DNA of 64,000 bases from Cephalopachus bancanus (taxonomy: Eukaryota > Chordata > Mammalia > Primates > Tarsiidae). The translations under genes were made by a program, and so were the position numbers. This document shows positions 14,377-28,200 of this stretch, one piece after another. The stretch lies in NCBI GenBank assembly GCA_027257055.1, contig JAPVLO010000161.1, forward strand, positions 5,472,501 through 5,536,500, read 5' to 3'. The notes beneath the pieces are model-generated. The model was not told where the DNA came from, did no database searches, and saw nothing but the letters and a program-made list of their open reading frames with translations. The stretch's first letter is position 1. Each line of letters opens with the position of its first letter.

Positions 14377-15560
14377 TTGTTTTTATTATAAAGATGTGGG
14401 GTACAATTCAGGGTTAGGTATTCAAAAGTTGATTACGCAGAAACCCTTGTTGATGAGGTATGCCCCTCCCTCCCCTAGCAGTTTCCCTCAACTGCCAATC
14501 CCACATCCCTCTCCCCTGACAGTTTCCCACTACTGCCAATCCCTTTCTTATAGTATTATAATTGTTCAAGGTGCGCTTGTGAGTGAGAACATATGGTACT
14601 TTGATCTTTGTTTCTGTGATGGATCACTGAGTATGATTGATTCCAAATCTATCCAAGTTGCTGCAAAGTCCATATGTTTGTCTTTCTTTATGGCTGCATA
14701 ATATCCTATTATGTATATATACCACATTTTTTTAATCCAGTCCAGCTTTGATGGGCAACATGGTTGGTTCCATGTTTTTGCTATTGTGAGTAGACCTGCA
14801 ATGAACATACGTATGCAGGTATCTTTTTTGTAGAATGATCTGAGTTCCTCCGGGTATATTCCCAATAGGAGAATTGCTGGGTCATATGGAAGGTCAATTT
14901 CTAGTTCTTTCAGAAATTGCTACACTGTCTTCCAGAGACGCTGCACTAGTTTGCATTTCCACCAGCAGTGCAGAAGTGTTCCTTTTTCTCCACATTCTCG
15001 CCAGCATCCGTTGTTGTTTGTTTTATTAATGATTGCCATTCTTCCTGGGGTTAGGTGGTATCTCAATGTGGTTTTGATTTGCATTTCTCTAATGATGAGT
15101 AAGGCTGAGCACTTTTTCATGTCTGTTGGCTGCCCGTATATCTTCTTTTGAGAAGTGCCTATTCATGTCTTTTGCCCACTTTTTTTTTTTTTTTTTGAGT
15201 TGGAGTCTCACTCTGTCCCCCAGTCTGGAGTGCAGTGGCTGCTCCCGGCCACCGCAGCCTCGACCTGCTGGGCTCCGGCGAACCTTCTGCCTTAGCCTTC
15301 CAAGTAGCAGGAATTACAGGCATGTGCTACCACGCCCGGCTGATTTTTTGATTTATTGTAGACATGAGGTCTCACTATCCAGGCGGGTCTCGAACCCGCG
15401 GGCTCGAATCCACTCACCTCAGCCTCCCAAAGGCGCAGGATTACAGGCTGAGCCACCGAGCCCGGCATTTTGCCCACTTTTTAATGGGGCTGTTTGTTTT
15501 TTTCCTTTCAGCATGTTTGAGTTCCTTGTAGATCCTAGATGCTAGGCCTTTGTCAGATAA
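14377..15560 (-). mobile_element. L1, 5'-truncated, antisense, split by an Alu
   Basis: The 3' tail on the plus strand is TTTTTATTATAAAGATGTGGGG, then ORF2 C-terminal sequence in antisense. The minus strand of 14566-14865 reads as the known ORF2 stretch with 'MFIAGLLTIAKTWNQP' and 'DKHMDFAATWIDLE'. The flanks TATACCGGTTTC (14363) and TATACTGGTTTC (15564) look like a target duplication. An Alu interrupts it at 15180-15466. Confidence 0.88.
15180..15466 (-). mobile_element. Alu, lineage-specific type, antisense, in an L1
   Basis: A complete dimer in antisense with duplicated TTTTGCCCACTTTTT at both ends (15170-15185 and 15468-15482). The L1 resumes with AATGGGG, so the target was TTTTT/AATGGGG. 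It is the same position in the L1 consensus as the nested insertion at 9794. Confidence 0.92.
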
Positions 15561-15576
15561 ACATATACTGGTTTCT

Positions 15577-17020
15577 TAAATTCACATTTATAGACACTGT
15601 GTTTTCTTAGAGCTGGACATTATTGGCTAGTACAATCACTCTGAATGTTAAGAATAGAGGTTTGTTGACATAAAAAGAAAAGATTTCCTTTTTTAAAATT
15701 CCGAGGAAAACTGTATAAATAGCTACCCGACTAAACCTCTTCAAGTATTTGCTTCCTCTCAAAAGGCAGTCTCACTAATGAAGGCAGAAAAGAAAAATGA
15801 GAGGAACCTTGTAGCCTACTTTTTTTGGATTTTCCACAGGCCTTCAGATGGGATTATAGTTGTGAAAGAAGACAATTAAAATGTAAGAAATCATGAATGG
15901 CACGAGCAAGAGGAATATGTGCTTGAACACAAAAGAAACAAAGGGACATTTGATCTAGGTAAGTAAAAGAACAGGAAGACTTACTTTACACAGGAAATAA
16001 AAGTACATGAAACTCATTACCCCCAAAAGGAATTCTGGCAGAAAACACAAATTACTAAGACACATTTATGGCATGACAGTGCAAAAGTAGTGACGGAGAA
16101 GATGAGAAAGATATGATTTTGAAGGACAAGTCAATGGGCACAACCAGGTCTTCCCGTGGCTATTCTCCTGAGGTAGTCTCAGACTTTTACACTGATACTG
16201 TGGACAAATTCTTGGGTTTAAAACACAGTGGAAAAATATCTGTCATCTTATTATTACCTCATTTTTTCTATGCCATGCCATCTCTTGCCAATTACCTATA
16301 TTTTCCTCCTGTATACAAGCCAGATATTTGTATATCCTGAAGCATGTTGAAGGCACTATACCAAAAGCAAGTGTTTAGAAATTACTGGTTTAAAAATTGA
16401 AGGCTTAAAATGATGCATCTGAGCACAAACTGAAGTATTCTGAAATACTAAAATGTGCTACTCTGAACTTCCTTAAAGATACTTTATAGAATGCCTGCAG
16501 GAAATAATTCTGCCTGCTTTCAAAAGAAGGCAGCATATTTCAATAGAAAAAACCAAAAACGACCAAGTTGAAGAAATGAATTAAACTCTACAGTTGTTGT
16601 TTTGAAGGTATATGAAAACTTTAAAAGAATGAAATAAATGTCTTCAACTAAAACCACCAAAATGTAAAGTTCTTCAAATTGAAGCACAAGAAATAAAGGA
16701 ACTGAGGAGTCGCTAAAGAATCATCATATTTAAATTCACCCAGTATAGTGTTAATTGGAATATTCCTATTACAGTCCAGAAACTCAATTAAAGTAATATA
16801 GTCAATGAAGAAAATATTTCCTGGAAGTAGTCTAGGATGTTTCATGTAACTGTGGCAAGGACAGAGCTGAAGATGATCTTCATGGACAGCAGGAACCAGG
16901 ACCTCAAACATTGCTGGATTCTCTCTTGACCCCTGGCTCTGCCTCTCTCCATGAGTTCGCTTTATTCCCTTGATACATTGAAGAACATGACCCCATTTGC
17001 AGTTAAGATACAGGTAACAG
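15577..17020. other. Intervening sequence, no feature recognised
   Basis: About 1.4 kb without a repeat or gene that I can identify. The minus-strand frame over 16648-16990 is open but shows no recognisable domain, and it runs into the neighbouring Alu, so it is probably a chance frame. Confidence 0.45.
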
Positions 17021-17293
17021 GCCGGGCGCAGTGGCTCAAGCCTGTAATCCCAGCACTTTGAGAGGCTGAGGTGAGAGGATTGCCTGAGACCAGCCTGGGT
17101 AAATAGGTGAGACCTCATCTCTACAATAAATCAACAAATTAGCCAGGTGTGCACCTGTAGTTCCAGCTACTTGGAAGGGTGAGGTAGAAGGATCACCTGA
17201 GCCCAGTAGGTCGACACCGGGGTGGCTGTGAACATGCAACTGTAGTTCGGCCTGGGTGACAGAGTGAGACTCCAGCACGTACACACACAAAAA
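17021..17293 (+). mobile_element. Alu, older type, sense
   Basis: Starts GCCGGGCGCAGTGGCTCAAGCC and keeps the AATAAATCAACAAATT linker. Its tail is degraded to CAGCACGTACACACACACAAAAA. The flanks ACAGGTAACAG and ACAGGTAATAG suggest a target duplication. It is more diverged than the 5-kb pair. Confidence 0.85.
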
Positions 17294-18949
17294 GACAGGT
17301 AATAGAATAACTGACTGCAAGCAGCTCAAATACATAACAAGAAGTCCAGACAGGAGGCAAATGGTCAGTTATAAGATAGGCTCAGTAGCTCAGAAAGCAG
17401 GGGCCCCAGGCTCTTCTCTTTTCTTTCTTGTCACCTTCAGTGTGTCAGTGATATCTTCTCTTATAATCACAAGGGCCAAGCATAATGTTCTTCCACAGCA
17501 GTGTTCAAAAGCAGGAAGGAAGGAGTAAGTTCTTTTCATATAATTCTTTATTTTCTCAGAAAATTAAATCTCTGACAGAAAGTTCAATCTCTCACAGAAA
17601 ATCCATAGCAAACTCTCCTTATCCAGATGTAGGAAAGATTACCTGAGAGTCCAATGCCCTTAAAAGTCTGAAAGAAACACTTACCACTGGCTACCATCTA
17701 TGTTTTCTGAGGGTTGCTTGCTACCTGTGAGGTTTCTCTACATAACAAGCCTATTTCTGCTAGCCAGACCTTTCTACTTCTGTTTTGCCCTGATCCAAGT
17801 CCCATTGTTTCTGCAATCTTGAGATGGTATAAAGGCACTGATGACCTAACCATTTCTCTGAGTTTTAAAAACATTTTTGTATAACTCCCGTGTACGCAAG
17901 TACACATAAAAATTGTAAGCCTTTTTTTCTCATTTTTCTTTTTTTAAAGCCCCTTATGTACCACTGGCTAGAAAAAAATGGCCATAGCTATCCCACCTAC
18001 AAGAGAATCTGTAAAAATAAAGATCTGGTAATTAAGCTACTTTTTAAGAAGAGATAGTCTTTACCAACAGAGAAAAAGGAACGAGCTATCAATAGTATCT
18101 AACACTTACACCAAAGTTTCTATGCCTTATAACCTGCCACCCACATGATCAGAGAAGAACCATCTTACTTCAAAAATTCCAGGGAAGAAACCTGGATATA
18201 TAGCTGAAGAAACCTAGGAAATGTGTAGGAATAAGTCCTAAGAATGTTAGACCAGAGCAGAAGCAATGTAATGTTGGATTGAGGCAAATTTATCAATATG
18301 GGTATACTAGCCAGAGATTTTGGATGCAATATATTGGCTTAAGTATTTGGGATTAACTCTAACAATTTCCTCAATTGCTTGACTAAACCTAGACCCAACA
18401 GTGACCTACATTAAATGCGACTTAGATGCCAGAACTTCCTTGGTATACTTGAGGGAAAAGTTATTCAAAAGGTTAGAATACAAGGAATACTAGAGTACCT
18501 TTAATATGTATGGCTGACCTGCTCACTCACCTCCTAAGTATTTCCCACAACGGTCCAGAGAACTTGGAAAAATACACTGGTGAAGAGACTAACAGCATCT
18601 CTCAGAAGCTCTAGTACTTGTTCTCCTCAGGCTAGAAATAACAATGGGAAAGTTTGCCAATGAAATGTACTCCCTGAACTCAAGTGGGGAATATGAAAAG
18701 ATCTTTGAGAAGCAGGAGCTAAGTGGTAGCACTTAACTACTAGAAACAATGGGCACACATGATGACACCTTATGAGTATGTGCAAAGGTAGAGCAGAAAA
18801 ACAGAATGGTGTGACCTGAAGAGATCTTTGGTGGTGGTTACTTGATCATGATGTCCCTAGTACTAAAACAGATGAGTAGTATACTAAAGCCATACTTTAG
18901 GGATTACATTGGAGCTGCCTCTCCTTACCAAAATATTACACTAAAAGTA
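17294..18949. other. Intervening sequence, unclassified
   Basis: No feature that I can support. The position just upstream of the retroviral pol remnant means part of it could be decayed gag or protease sequence, but I see no motif that shows this. Confidence 0.4.
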
Positions 18950-19793
18950 TTATTTCATTCCTAAAGAGACGCTGAGATTAGTAGCTCCAACAAAAACATA
19001 AGATACAAGATGATAACGAGTGGTGACTCCTATTAACCTGCTGTTCTAGATGTGATAATTTTACTAGAGAAAAACAACATAGCTCCTACTATAGTATTTA
19101 GTATGTAACTATTGATACAGCAAACACTTCTCTATACCTGTTAGTAAAGACCATGAGAAGTAATATCATACCAAAAGGCTAAATCAACTCTCTAGCACTG
19201 TCATAATCTAGTCTACAGAGACCTTGATCATCTCACTATTGCATAAGACAGCACATTGGTCCACTACACTGATGATATGCTGATTGGACTTAATTAAACA
19301 GGAAAGGCAAACACTCTACTTACTTTGGGAAGACACATATGTGTCACAAGGTGAAAAATAAACCCTGAAAAAATTCAGGGGCCTATCACCTCTGCAAAAT
19401 TTCTAGGTGTGCAGCTATCTAGGACATACGGTAGTAAGATATCCCCTCCAAGGACAAGTTGCTACTTCTAGTATCTCCTTCCAATAAGAAGTAGACTCAG
19501 TCATGCGCAATGGTTCACACCTGTAATCTCAGAGTTTTGGGAGGCTGAGGTGGAAGGAACATTTAAAGTCAGGAGTCTGAGACCAGCCTGGGCAGCATAG
19601 CAAGACAACGTCTCTACAAAAAAGTTTAGAAATTAGCTAGGCAAGGTGGTGTACACCTGTAGGTCTAGTTACTTGGGAGGCCGGGGTGGAAGAATCACTT
19701 GAGACTAGGAGATAGAGGCTGCAGTGAGCTAGGATCACACCATGTACTCCAGTCTGGGCAACAGAGCAAGACTCTGTCTTGAAAAAAAATGAA

Positions 19794-19842
<49 letters not shown>

Positions 19843-21020
19843 AATGCAACACTTAGTGGGCTTCTTTGGGTTTTGGAAACAACATATGCCTCCATTTGTG
19901 TCTGCCACTCTTACACATTTACCAAGTAAGCTATAAAGGTGGCATTCTGAGTAGGGTTCAGAACAAGAGAAGATTCTGAAATAGGTCCAGGCTGCTTTGC
20001 CTTGGAGTCATAATGATTCAAGGGATCTAGTGGTGGTTGAACTATCTGTGAAAGACAGTGGTGCTGTGTGGAGGTGTGGGAGACTCCTACAGGTGAATCA
20101 CAATGTAGCCCCCAGGATTTTAGAGCAAAGCTATGCAAACTTCTGGAGATCATATTCTCCTTTTGAGAAAGAGCCCTGGTTTGCTACTGGGATCGAGTAA
20201 GGACTAAACACTTTACTACTGGCTAACAAGTTACCTATGACACTGAAGCCGCTCATCATAAACTTCAAGCAGTGTATGAGACTGTGTATCTTGTCTGGAA
20301 GGAGAAACAGCCAGAGATATATACGCATACTAATTTATGGTCAGTAGTTAATGGTCTGGCTGGAAATTCAGAAATTTAGAAAGAACAAGGTAAAAAAACT
20401 TGTGACATGGAGATATGGAAAAGAGGTATATCAACAGACTTTTCCTGAATAGAATGAAGTGTGAGAATAGTTGTGTCCTGTGTAAATGATCATTAAAGGA
20501 CAGTCTCAGCAGAGGAGGCTCTCAATAATCAAATGGACAAAATGACTCCTTTTACCAGGCACTGCCTCTTTTTATCAGTCACTGCTTTCCTTGATCAAAA
20601 GTCTAATGAACAAAGTTGTGACAGCAGCAAAAATAAAGGTTGTACCTGTGCTCAGTGACACCGGCTTCTACCTGTTAAAGCTGATCCAGCAACAATTACT
20701 ACTGTCTAACCTGCCAACAGAGAGACCCACAATGGTGCCCTGATAAGGAATGATACCCCAGGCGGACTAGCCAACCATCTGGTAGCAGGATGATTACACT
20801 GAACCACTTCCATCATGAAAAGGACAGAGCTTTATGCTTAACAATGGTTTACCTTTCTTGCCCACATCACTTCTGTCAAATCCAGCATCTTCTCAGTTAT
20901 ATAATATCTTATGCACCACGATGGCATTCCACATAGCACTGTTTCTGATCAAGTACCTCATTTTATGGAGTTCTGATTCCATTATGGAGGTATAAGCCAC
21001 CTACATCCCATAAAGCTATT
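18950..21020 (+). mobile_element. Endogenous retrovirus pol remnant, heavily decayed
   Basis: An old copy of a retroviral polymerase gene. The reverse-transcriptase part shows LVYRDLDHL near 19200 and the catalytic YTDD box at 19265-19276, followed by an in-frame stop near 19296. After an Alu insertion, a connection/RNase H-like part follows (19845-20450). An integrase-like part spans about 20640-21000, including 'SDQ' at 20944-20952, the context of the second catalytic aspartate. The order RT, RNase H, integrase is intact, but each part has stops and frameshifts. No flanking LTR was recognised. The layout fits a class I-like element; the family is not assigned. Confidence 0.7.
19498..19838 (+). 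mobile_element. Alu, old type, with (GA)n tail, inside the pol remnant
   Basis: A diverged dimer (CAATGGTTCACACCTGTAATC to GCAAGACTCTGTCTTG) whose A tail has evolved into (GA)n at 19795-19838. It separates the reverse-transcriptase part from the downstream pol sequence, so it was inserted after the retrovirus became fixed. Confidence 0.85.
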
Positions 21021-21029
21021 CTTCCCTCT

Positions 21030-21900
21030 AACTACAACTATAAAGTTTAGACAACATTTTAAAAATTAACTATCTGAAGATTTGAAAAGTAAGCAAAAGC
21101 AGGCAGATTGTGAAGGAAAGTCAAAAGTTGGAGAAGTAACCTCACATAGTGAGTTTGCCATTTATTTTCTTTTCTCACAAGGTTTGACTTTAGGGTAGGG
21201 CAGCTTCAGTCACTAAGCAGCACAGCTTAGTAGGTAGCTAAAATTCTAAAAGAAATTCAGTTTTCTTTCTTGGTCAGAGGAATTAGAGAAAAGAACCAAA
21301 GCAAGACAGGGGTCAGAAGAAAACCCTAGAGAGGAAAGAGGAGGTGAAAGAGCTCCTCAATCTCAATTCTTTCCCCCCCCCCCTTTTTTAGGCAGGGTCT
21401 CAGTCTGTCTCCCAAGCTGGAGTGCAGTGGCACAATCACGGCTTACCATAGCCTCGGAATCCTAGGTTCAGGCAATCCTTCTAACTCAGCCTCCTAAGTA
21501 GCTGAAACTACAGATATGTGCCACCACACCAGGCTAATTTTTTAATTTTTAGTAGAGACGAAGTCTCACTATGTTGCCCAGGCTGTTATCAAACTACTAG
21601 GCTTAAGCAATCCTTCCATCTTGACCTCCCAGTACTGGGATTATAGACGTGAGACACTGTGCCCAACCTGGAGCTTCCCAATTCTATACAAGAACCTACA
21701 CCGGTCTCAGCTTAACCTCTGAACCACACATGCACAAAATGAATCCAAACCAGCTTAACAAAGACTTTGCTTTGAGAACCAAATTGAGATCTGAATCACT
21801 GCCAGCCGAAGGCAAAACAATTTATAATTCAGTATAACTGGGTTGACTGCCTGCTAAAACCAAAATATAAACATTCACCAGGAGATTTAAAAGATATCCA
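21030..21900 (+). repeat. Old repeat, possibly L1M 5' region, split by an Alu
   Basis: The flanks of the Alu at 21385-21668 (for example AGCTTCCCAATTCTATACAAG to ACATTCACCAGGAGATTT) resemble the non-coding 5' part of ancient L1M elements. The match is from memory and imprecise, so the call is tentative. Confidence 0.3.
21385..21668 (-). mobile_element. Alu, old type, antisense
   Basis: An antisense dimer with GGCAGGGTCTCAGTCTGTC at its start and TTAGTAGAGACGAAGTCTCAC in the middle. It lacks the lineage-specific changes and is diverged, so it is AluJ-like. Confidence 0.85.
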
Positions 21901-21928
21901 GATTCTACACAAGACAATATTCACAATG

Positions 21929-21930
<2 letters not shown>

Positions 21931-21981
<51 letters not shown>
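21931..21981. repeat. (GA)n microsatellite
   Basis: About 25 uninterrupted GA units. A pure polypurine tract with mirror symmetry, so it could form a triplex and is probably length-variable. Confidence 0.95.
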
Positions 21982-21984
<3 letters not shown>

Positions 21985-22286
21985 GCACACATTCCAGCAA
22001 GTTCAGTGCTATAATCTTATATAATATAATCATGTAATCATGTATCCCACCACTTTTGTTGTTTTCTGTTAGTTTAAAGCAAGTCACAGGTCCTGCCCAC
22101 AGTCAAGGGAAGAGGATCACATAAGGGTGTGAACACAGGAGGAAGAATAGAGGGGCGATCACAATGAGGAATAAAAAAGTTATTACCATCAATTCTATAG
22201 ACAGAGGATTATAAAAAATACTGTGACTTTATGCCATCAAATTTGACATCTTAAATGAAGTGGACAAATTACTTTAAAAAATATAG

Positions 22287-22572
22287 GTCGGGCTCAGTGG
22301 CTCAGCCTGTAATCCCAGCACTTTGAGAGGCTGAGGCGAGTGGATTGCCTGAGTCTGCAGGTTCAAGACACACCTGGGCCACTTGGCAAGATCTCGTCTC
22401 TACAATATATCAAAAATTAGCCAGGCGCGGTAGCGCACGCCTGTGGTTCCAGCTACTTGGAAGGTTGAAGAGGAAGGATTGCTGGAGCCCAGCAGGTCGA
22501 GGCTACAGTGGCCAGGAGCATGCTACTGCACTCCAATCTGGGCGACAGAGTGAGGCTCCAACTCAAAAAAAC
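22287..22572 (+). mobile_element. Alu, lineage-specific type, sense
   Basis: Starts GTCGGGCTCAGTGGCTCAGCC, reads CACTTGGCAAGATCTCG (long form), has a right arm GGTCGAGGCTACAGTGG and ends AACTCAAAAAAAC. It is followed after 25 bp by another sense Alu. Confidence 0.9.
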
Positions 22573-22596
22573 AAATATATATATAAAATTTATCAC

Positions 22597-22888
22597 AGGG
22601 CATGGTGGCTCACGCCTATAATCCCAGCGCTTTGGGAGGCTGAGGTGAGGGGATTGTCTGAGCCCACGAGTTCGAGACCAGCCTGGACAATTTGGTGAGA
22701 CCTCATCTCTACAATAAATAAAAAAAATTAGCCAGGTGTGGTGGTGTGTGCCTGTAATTCCGGCTACTTGGAAGGCTAAGGTAGAAGGATCACCTGAGCC
22801 CAGCAGTTCGAGGCTGCAGTGGCTATGAGCATGCCACCACACTACAGCCTGGGCAACAGAGTGAGAATCCAACTCAAAAAAAAAAAAG
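22597..22888 (+). mobile_element. Alu, intermediate type, sense
   Basis: Starts GGGCATGGTGGCTCACGCC (no deletion in CACGCC), yet has AATTTGGTGAGACC, an AATAAATAAAAAAAATT linker and AACTC before its tail. It therefore looks ancestral to the lineage-specific group. Confidence 0.88.
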
Positions 22889-24526
22889 TACAATTCATCA
22901 AAATGGACACAAGAAGAAAAAATAGCCCTACATTCATTAAAGAGATGAACTTTATCAAAATCTTTCTCCTCTAAAAAACTACCAGCAGCTTTGGGCTCTG
23001 CTAGTGTACAGATCTTAATTCCCAAGGGGAAAATGCTTCCTTTGGGAACACAACATTTCTTCTATTGAACAGAAAGCTAAGACTGGTAACTCAATACTTC
23101 TGGCTCCTCATACCACTTAGCCAAGGCACAAGGAAGGTAGTTACTATATTAGCTAGGCTTATTAATCCTGATTATCAAGGGAATATTGAGTTTAAAATAC
23201 ACAATGGATAAAAATACTCAATGGAAGATGGAAAGAAATTCCCAAGAACCTAGGATTTTCTATTATACTTGTTTATTATGAAAAGTTAACAGGACATTGC
23301 AGCAAAGCAATATGACTATTTATTAGCATACATGCTTTAAGAAGGAAGGTTTAGGACACCCCACAGGACAAAGAACTCAGACAGTCTGAGGTGACTCTTG
23401 AGGGCCAAAGGAACAAGGAATGGCTAGAGAAAGAAACATTATAAAACCATCCATGATCACATGACAGGTACAGAAATTAGGACTAAAACAGTTTTTCAGA
23501 TATTCTTCCTTGCCTTGATATGAGCATATCTGAATATATTAACTAATTTCTTTTTTCCCCTTTTCCCTTTCCAATACTCTCTAATATAAGGTGTATCAAT
23601 AATGGCTAAGTTTTAGGACATCAAGGAGAAAATGTGACTCGGCTAGCAGAATACATTAATATCTCCCAGAAATGGATAAAGCAACAATGTGAAACATGGT
23701 GTTTCCTCTTTGGGAAGATGGTTAGGGTGCTCAGTTTTTAAGGGGTAGATGTATCTATCATGTTAAGCAGAGCGTAAAGTTGCTACTATCTTTATTTGGT
23801 TAAATATGCTTAAAATGGTTATATATGCCAGGTAGGCAAAGGAACATACTATGCCAGATGGTCAACTGGACTACATCACTACTGTCTACGGCAGAAAATT
23901 AAGTGTCCCAGAATTCCCTTCCCTGTGTGGTTCTGAGTCACACACACTGCCCATGAGAGAAACGTTTATGAGCTTTGGCAAGTGGAAATGAAGCAGAAGT
24001 CATTATTCTCAGGAGGTCAAGGCAGTTAGATGCAGTGGCTCTCATGTCCTTTCCTCGTGTTTCCACTTCATCCCCACTGCATGCTTCACAGGCCTTTCCT
24101 CAGGTTCTCACACTGAAGTCCTACTTTGGCAGCTACATCTAGTTTCTAATACTTCTCTGCAAACGCTGGCTCTCCACCCACCAGAGCTTTAGGTTAGTCA
24201 ACTATGCCTATTTTTCTGATCTTTCAAGTATAGCTCTATCTAGTTTATTCTTTACTCCTGTTTTAAACAACATGCCCAATACACAATAAAAATTTGCAGG
24301 CCTTCACTTCTGCCTTCCTCCCACATTTATATCAGCCTTAATTAATATATTAAACCTCTCACTCCTATAATACTTACAGTGGCTCAATCTTTCCCCAACT
24401 GAAACCAGACAGATATACAGTCATAGAGTATAGCCATGGTCTCTGGAGACTCACCTCTGGATAAAGGAGCATTTCTCACATAAGGCAGAATCCCTGTGAG
24501 CTGAGCTATCACTCCAAGAGCCTCAT
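22889..24526. other. Intervening sequence, no feature recognised
   Basis: About 1.6 kb with no exon or repeat that I can support. Confidence 0.45.
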
Positions 24527-24829
24527 GTTTGTTTTTTTGTTTGTTTGTTTTGAGTTGAAGTTTCACTCTGGTCGCCCAGGATGGAGTGCAGTGGCACACA
24601 CACACTACAGCCTCGACCTGCTGGGCTCAGGTAATGCTTCCGCCTCAGCCTTCCAAGTAGCTGGAACTACAGGCACGCGCCACTATGCCTGGTTAGTTTT
24701 TGTGGCTTATTGTAGAGAAGCGGTCTCACCAAGTTGCCCAGGTTGGTCTCAAACCCCTGGACTCAGGCAATCTTCTCGTTTCGGCCTCCCAAAGTGCTGG
24801 GATTACAGGCTGAACCACCATGCCCGGCT
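24527..24829 (-). mobile_element. Alu, intermediate type, antisense
   Basis: An antisense dimer with a TTTG-rich tail (24527-24550) and CACCAAGTTGCCCAGG. The flanks GAGCCTCATGTTTG and GAGCCTCATATTTG form a target duplication of about 14 bp with one change. Confidence 0.9.
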
Positions 24830-24991
24830 GAGCCTCATATTTGAATATATTTTTTCGAATATATTCATTATTCATTATTATTATATAAGTTTTTCATTAT
24901 TATTATATAAGTTTTGGTGATGTGGAATCAGTGATCTTTGATGTTAGTATGTAAGTGTCTTACAGCATCATGAACTGAGCCCATATTAAAC

Positions 24992-26069
<1,078 letters not shown>

Positions 26070-26159
26070 ATGTCTAACTAACTACTCACCCAACGGGCTG
26101 TTCCCATCTCTCTCACTATCCTTGGGTCTCCCTATTCCCGGAGATACACTGATGTTGAA

Positions 26160-27620
26160 AAAAGGACATTGATAACCCTATGATGGGTTATAAGTGTTCA
26201 AATGAAAAGAATAGTCACATAACTCTCACTTTAAATCAAAAGCTAGAAATGATCAAGCTTAGTGAAGGTATGTCAAAAGCCAAGACAGGCCTCTCACACC
26301 AAGTAGTCAGTCAAGTTGTAAATGCAGAGGAAAAGTTATTGAAGGAAATTAAAGTGCTACTCCAGTGAACACAAAATGGCAAGAAAGTGAAGCAGCCTTA
26401 ATGGTGATATGGAGAAACTTTTAATGGACTGAATAAAAGATCAAGCCAGCCTGATCTTAAGCCAAAGCCTAATCCAGAGCAAGGTCCTAACTCTCTTAAA
26501 TTCTGTGAAGGCTGAGAGAGTTAAGGATGCTGCAGAAGAAAAGCTGGAAGTTAGCAAAGATTGGTTCATGAGGTTTAAGAAAAGAAGCTATTTCCATAAC
26601 ACAAAAGTGCAAGGTGAAACAGCAGGTGCTAGAAGTTACAGCAAGTCATCCAGAAGATGATGACGGTGGCTACACTAAACATCATATGTAGATGAAACCG
26701 ACTTCTGTTGGAAGAAGATGACATCTAGGACTTTCATACCTAGACAAGAGAAGTCAATACCTAGCTTTAAAGCTTCAAAGGACAGAATGACTCTCTTGCT
26801 AGGGGCTAATGAAGGTGGTGACTTTAAGTTGAAGACAATGCTCATTTACCATTCTGAAAATTATGCTAAATCTACCCTGTGCTATAGGAATGGAAAAACA
26901 AAACCTGGATAAAAAGCACATCTGTTTACAGTATGGATGACTGAATTATTTTAAGCCCACTGTTGAGACCTACTGCTCAGGAAAAAAGATTCCTTCTAAA
27001 ACACTCATTTACAATGTAACTTTGGTTAAGAGTTCTGATGAAAATATACAAGAAGATGAATATTGTTTTCAGGTCTGTTAACATAACATTTGGTCTGTAG
27101 CCCATGGGTCAAGGAGTAATTTCAACTTTCAAGTCTTATTAGTTAAGAAATACATTTTGTAAGGCTGAAGCTGCCATATATAGTGATCCTGTTGATGGAT
27201 CTAGGCAAAATCATTTAAAAACTTTCTGGAAAGAATTTACCATTTTAAATGCCATTAAGAACATTTTTGATTCACGGGTGGAGGTCAACATTTCAACATT
27301 AACATAAATTTGGAAGAAGCTGATTCTAACCCTTATGAATAACTTAGAGGGGTTCAAGATTTCAGTGTAGGAGGAAACTGCAAATGTGGTGGAAATAGCA
27401 AAAGAACTAGAATTAGAAGCAGAGACTACAGATGGGACTAAATTGCTGCAATCTTATAATAAAACTTGAATGGATGAGGAATTGCTTCTCATGGATGAGC
27501 AAAGAAAGTAGTTTCTTGAGATGGAATCTACTCTTGGTAAAGATGCTGTGAATACTGTGGAAAGGATAGCAAAGGACATTCCACCAGCAAAACGATTATG
27601 ACTTGCTTAAGGATTGAATG
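26160..27620 (+). mobile_element. Tigger (pogo-like) DNA transposon with decayed transposase
   Basis: Pieces of a Tigger transposase in order. An N-terminal helix-turn-helix region lies near 26195-26365 (LTLNQKLEMIKLSEG), followed by a CENP-B-like segment near 26500-26600 ([19 protein letters not shown]). The first catalytic aspartate sits in VDET at 26688-26699, then [14 protein letters not shown] near 26770-26810. C-terminal text follows to about 27550 ('LLMDEQRK'-like near 27485-27510). Frameshifts and stops are frequent and the region of the later catalytic residues is degraded. Terminal repeats are not resolved. Immobile fossil. Confidence 0.8.
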
Positions 27621-27639
27621 ATTGTTAGCCAGATTAGAT

Positions 27640-28200
27640 TGTTAGCCAGACTGTTAGCCGGAGACAGATTAAAAGTAAAAGGATGAGAAAATATACCATG
27701 TAACTATACATAACACCGTTAAGGCTATACTCATATCAGAAAAAGTAGACATCAGAGAGTAACATCAGAGATGAAGAGAGACATTTCATAAATACATAAG
27801 AATTAATTCTTCAAGATCTAAGTGAGTATGCTCCTAATTATATAAATCCTAATTACATGAAGCAAAATTGATATAAATAAGAGGAAAAATAGAAAAAATT
27901 CATACAATTGTCACAAAATTCGACAAAGCTAGACCAAAAAAATCAAATAAAAATTAGATTTGAACAGCACTATGAAAAAACTTGACCTCATTGATATTTG
28001 CAGAATTCTGCAACAATCACAAAATAAACATTTTTTTTTTCAAGTGAACATGTGAGATCATATGCTGGCCATAAAGGAACTTTTAATATATTTCAAAGGA
28101 CTGAAACCAGAGTGATTGTGTTCTCTGACCATAATGGAATTAATTTAGAAATCATCAAAAAATTATAATGATAAATACCCAAATATTTGCAAAGTTATGT
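27640..28200 (+). mobile_element. Old L1 ORF2 endonuclease fragment, sense
   Basis: Reads as decayed L1M ORF2. It has a 'MLLIIDLHEAKLI'-like part near 27830-27880, 'DLIDICRIL' near 27985-28010 and 'VFSDHNGINLEI' near 28120-28150, which covers the conserved SDH motif of the endonuclease. It abuts the Tigger remnant. Confidence 0.55.

Noticed and set aside
16648..17118. A 156-codon minus-strand frame
   Set aside because: Its first part is Alu. The rest has no recognised domain, no splice-site support and no start context of note, so it looks like a chance frame.
18950..21020. A possible functional retroviral polymerase
   Set aside because: The catalytic YTDD is kept, but there are stops and frameshifts throughout, an Alu interrupts it and no LTR is seen. 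It is a fossil.
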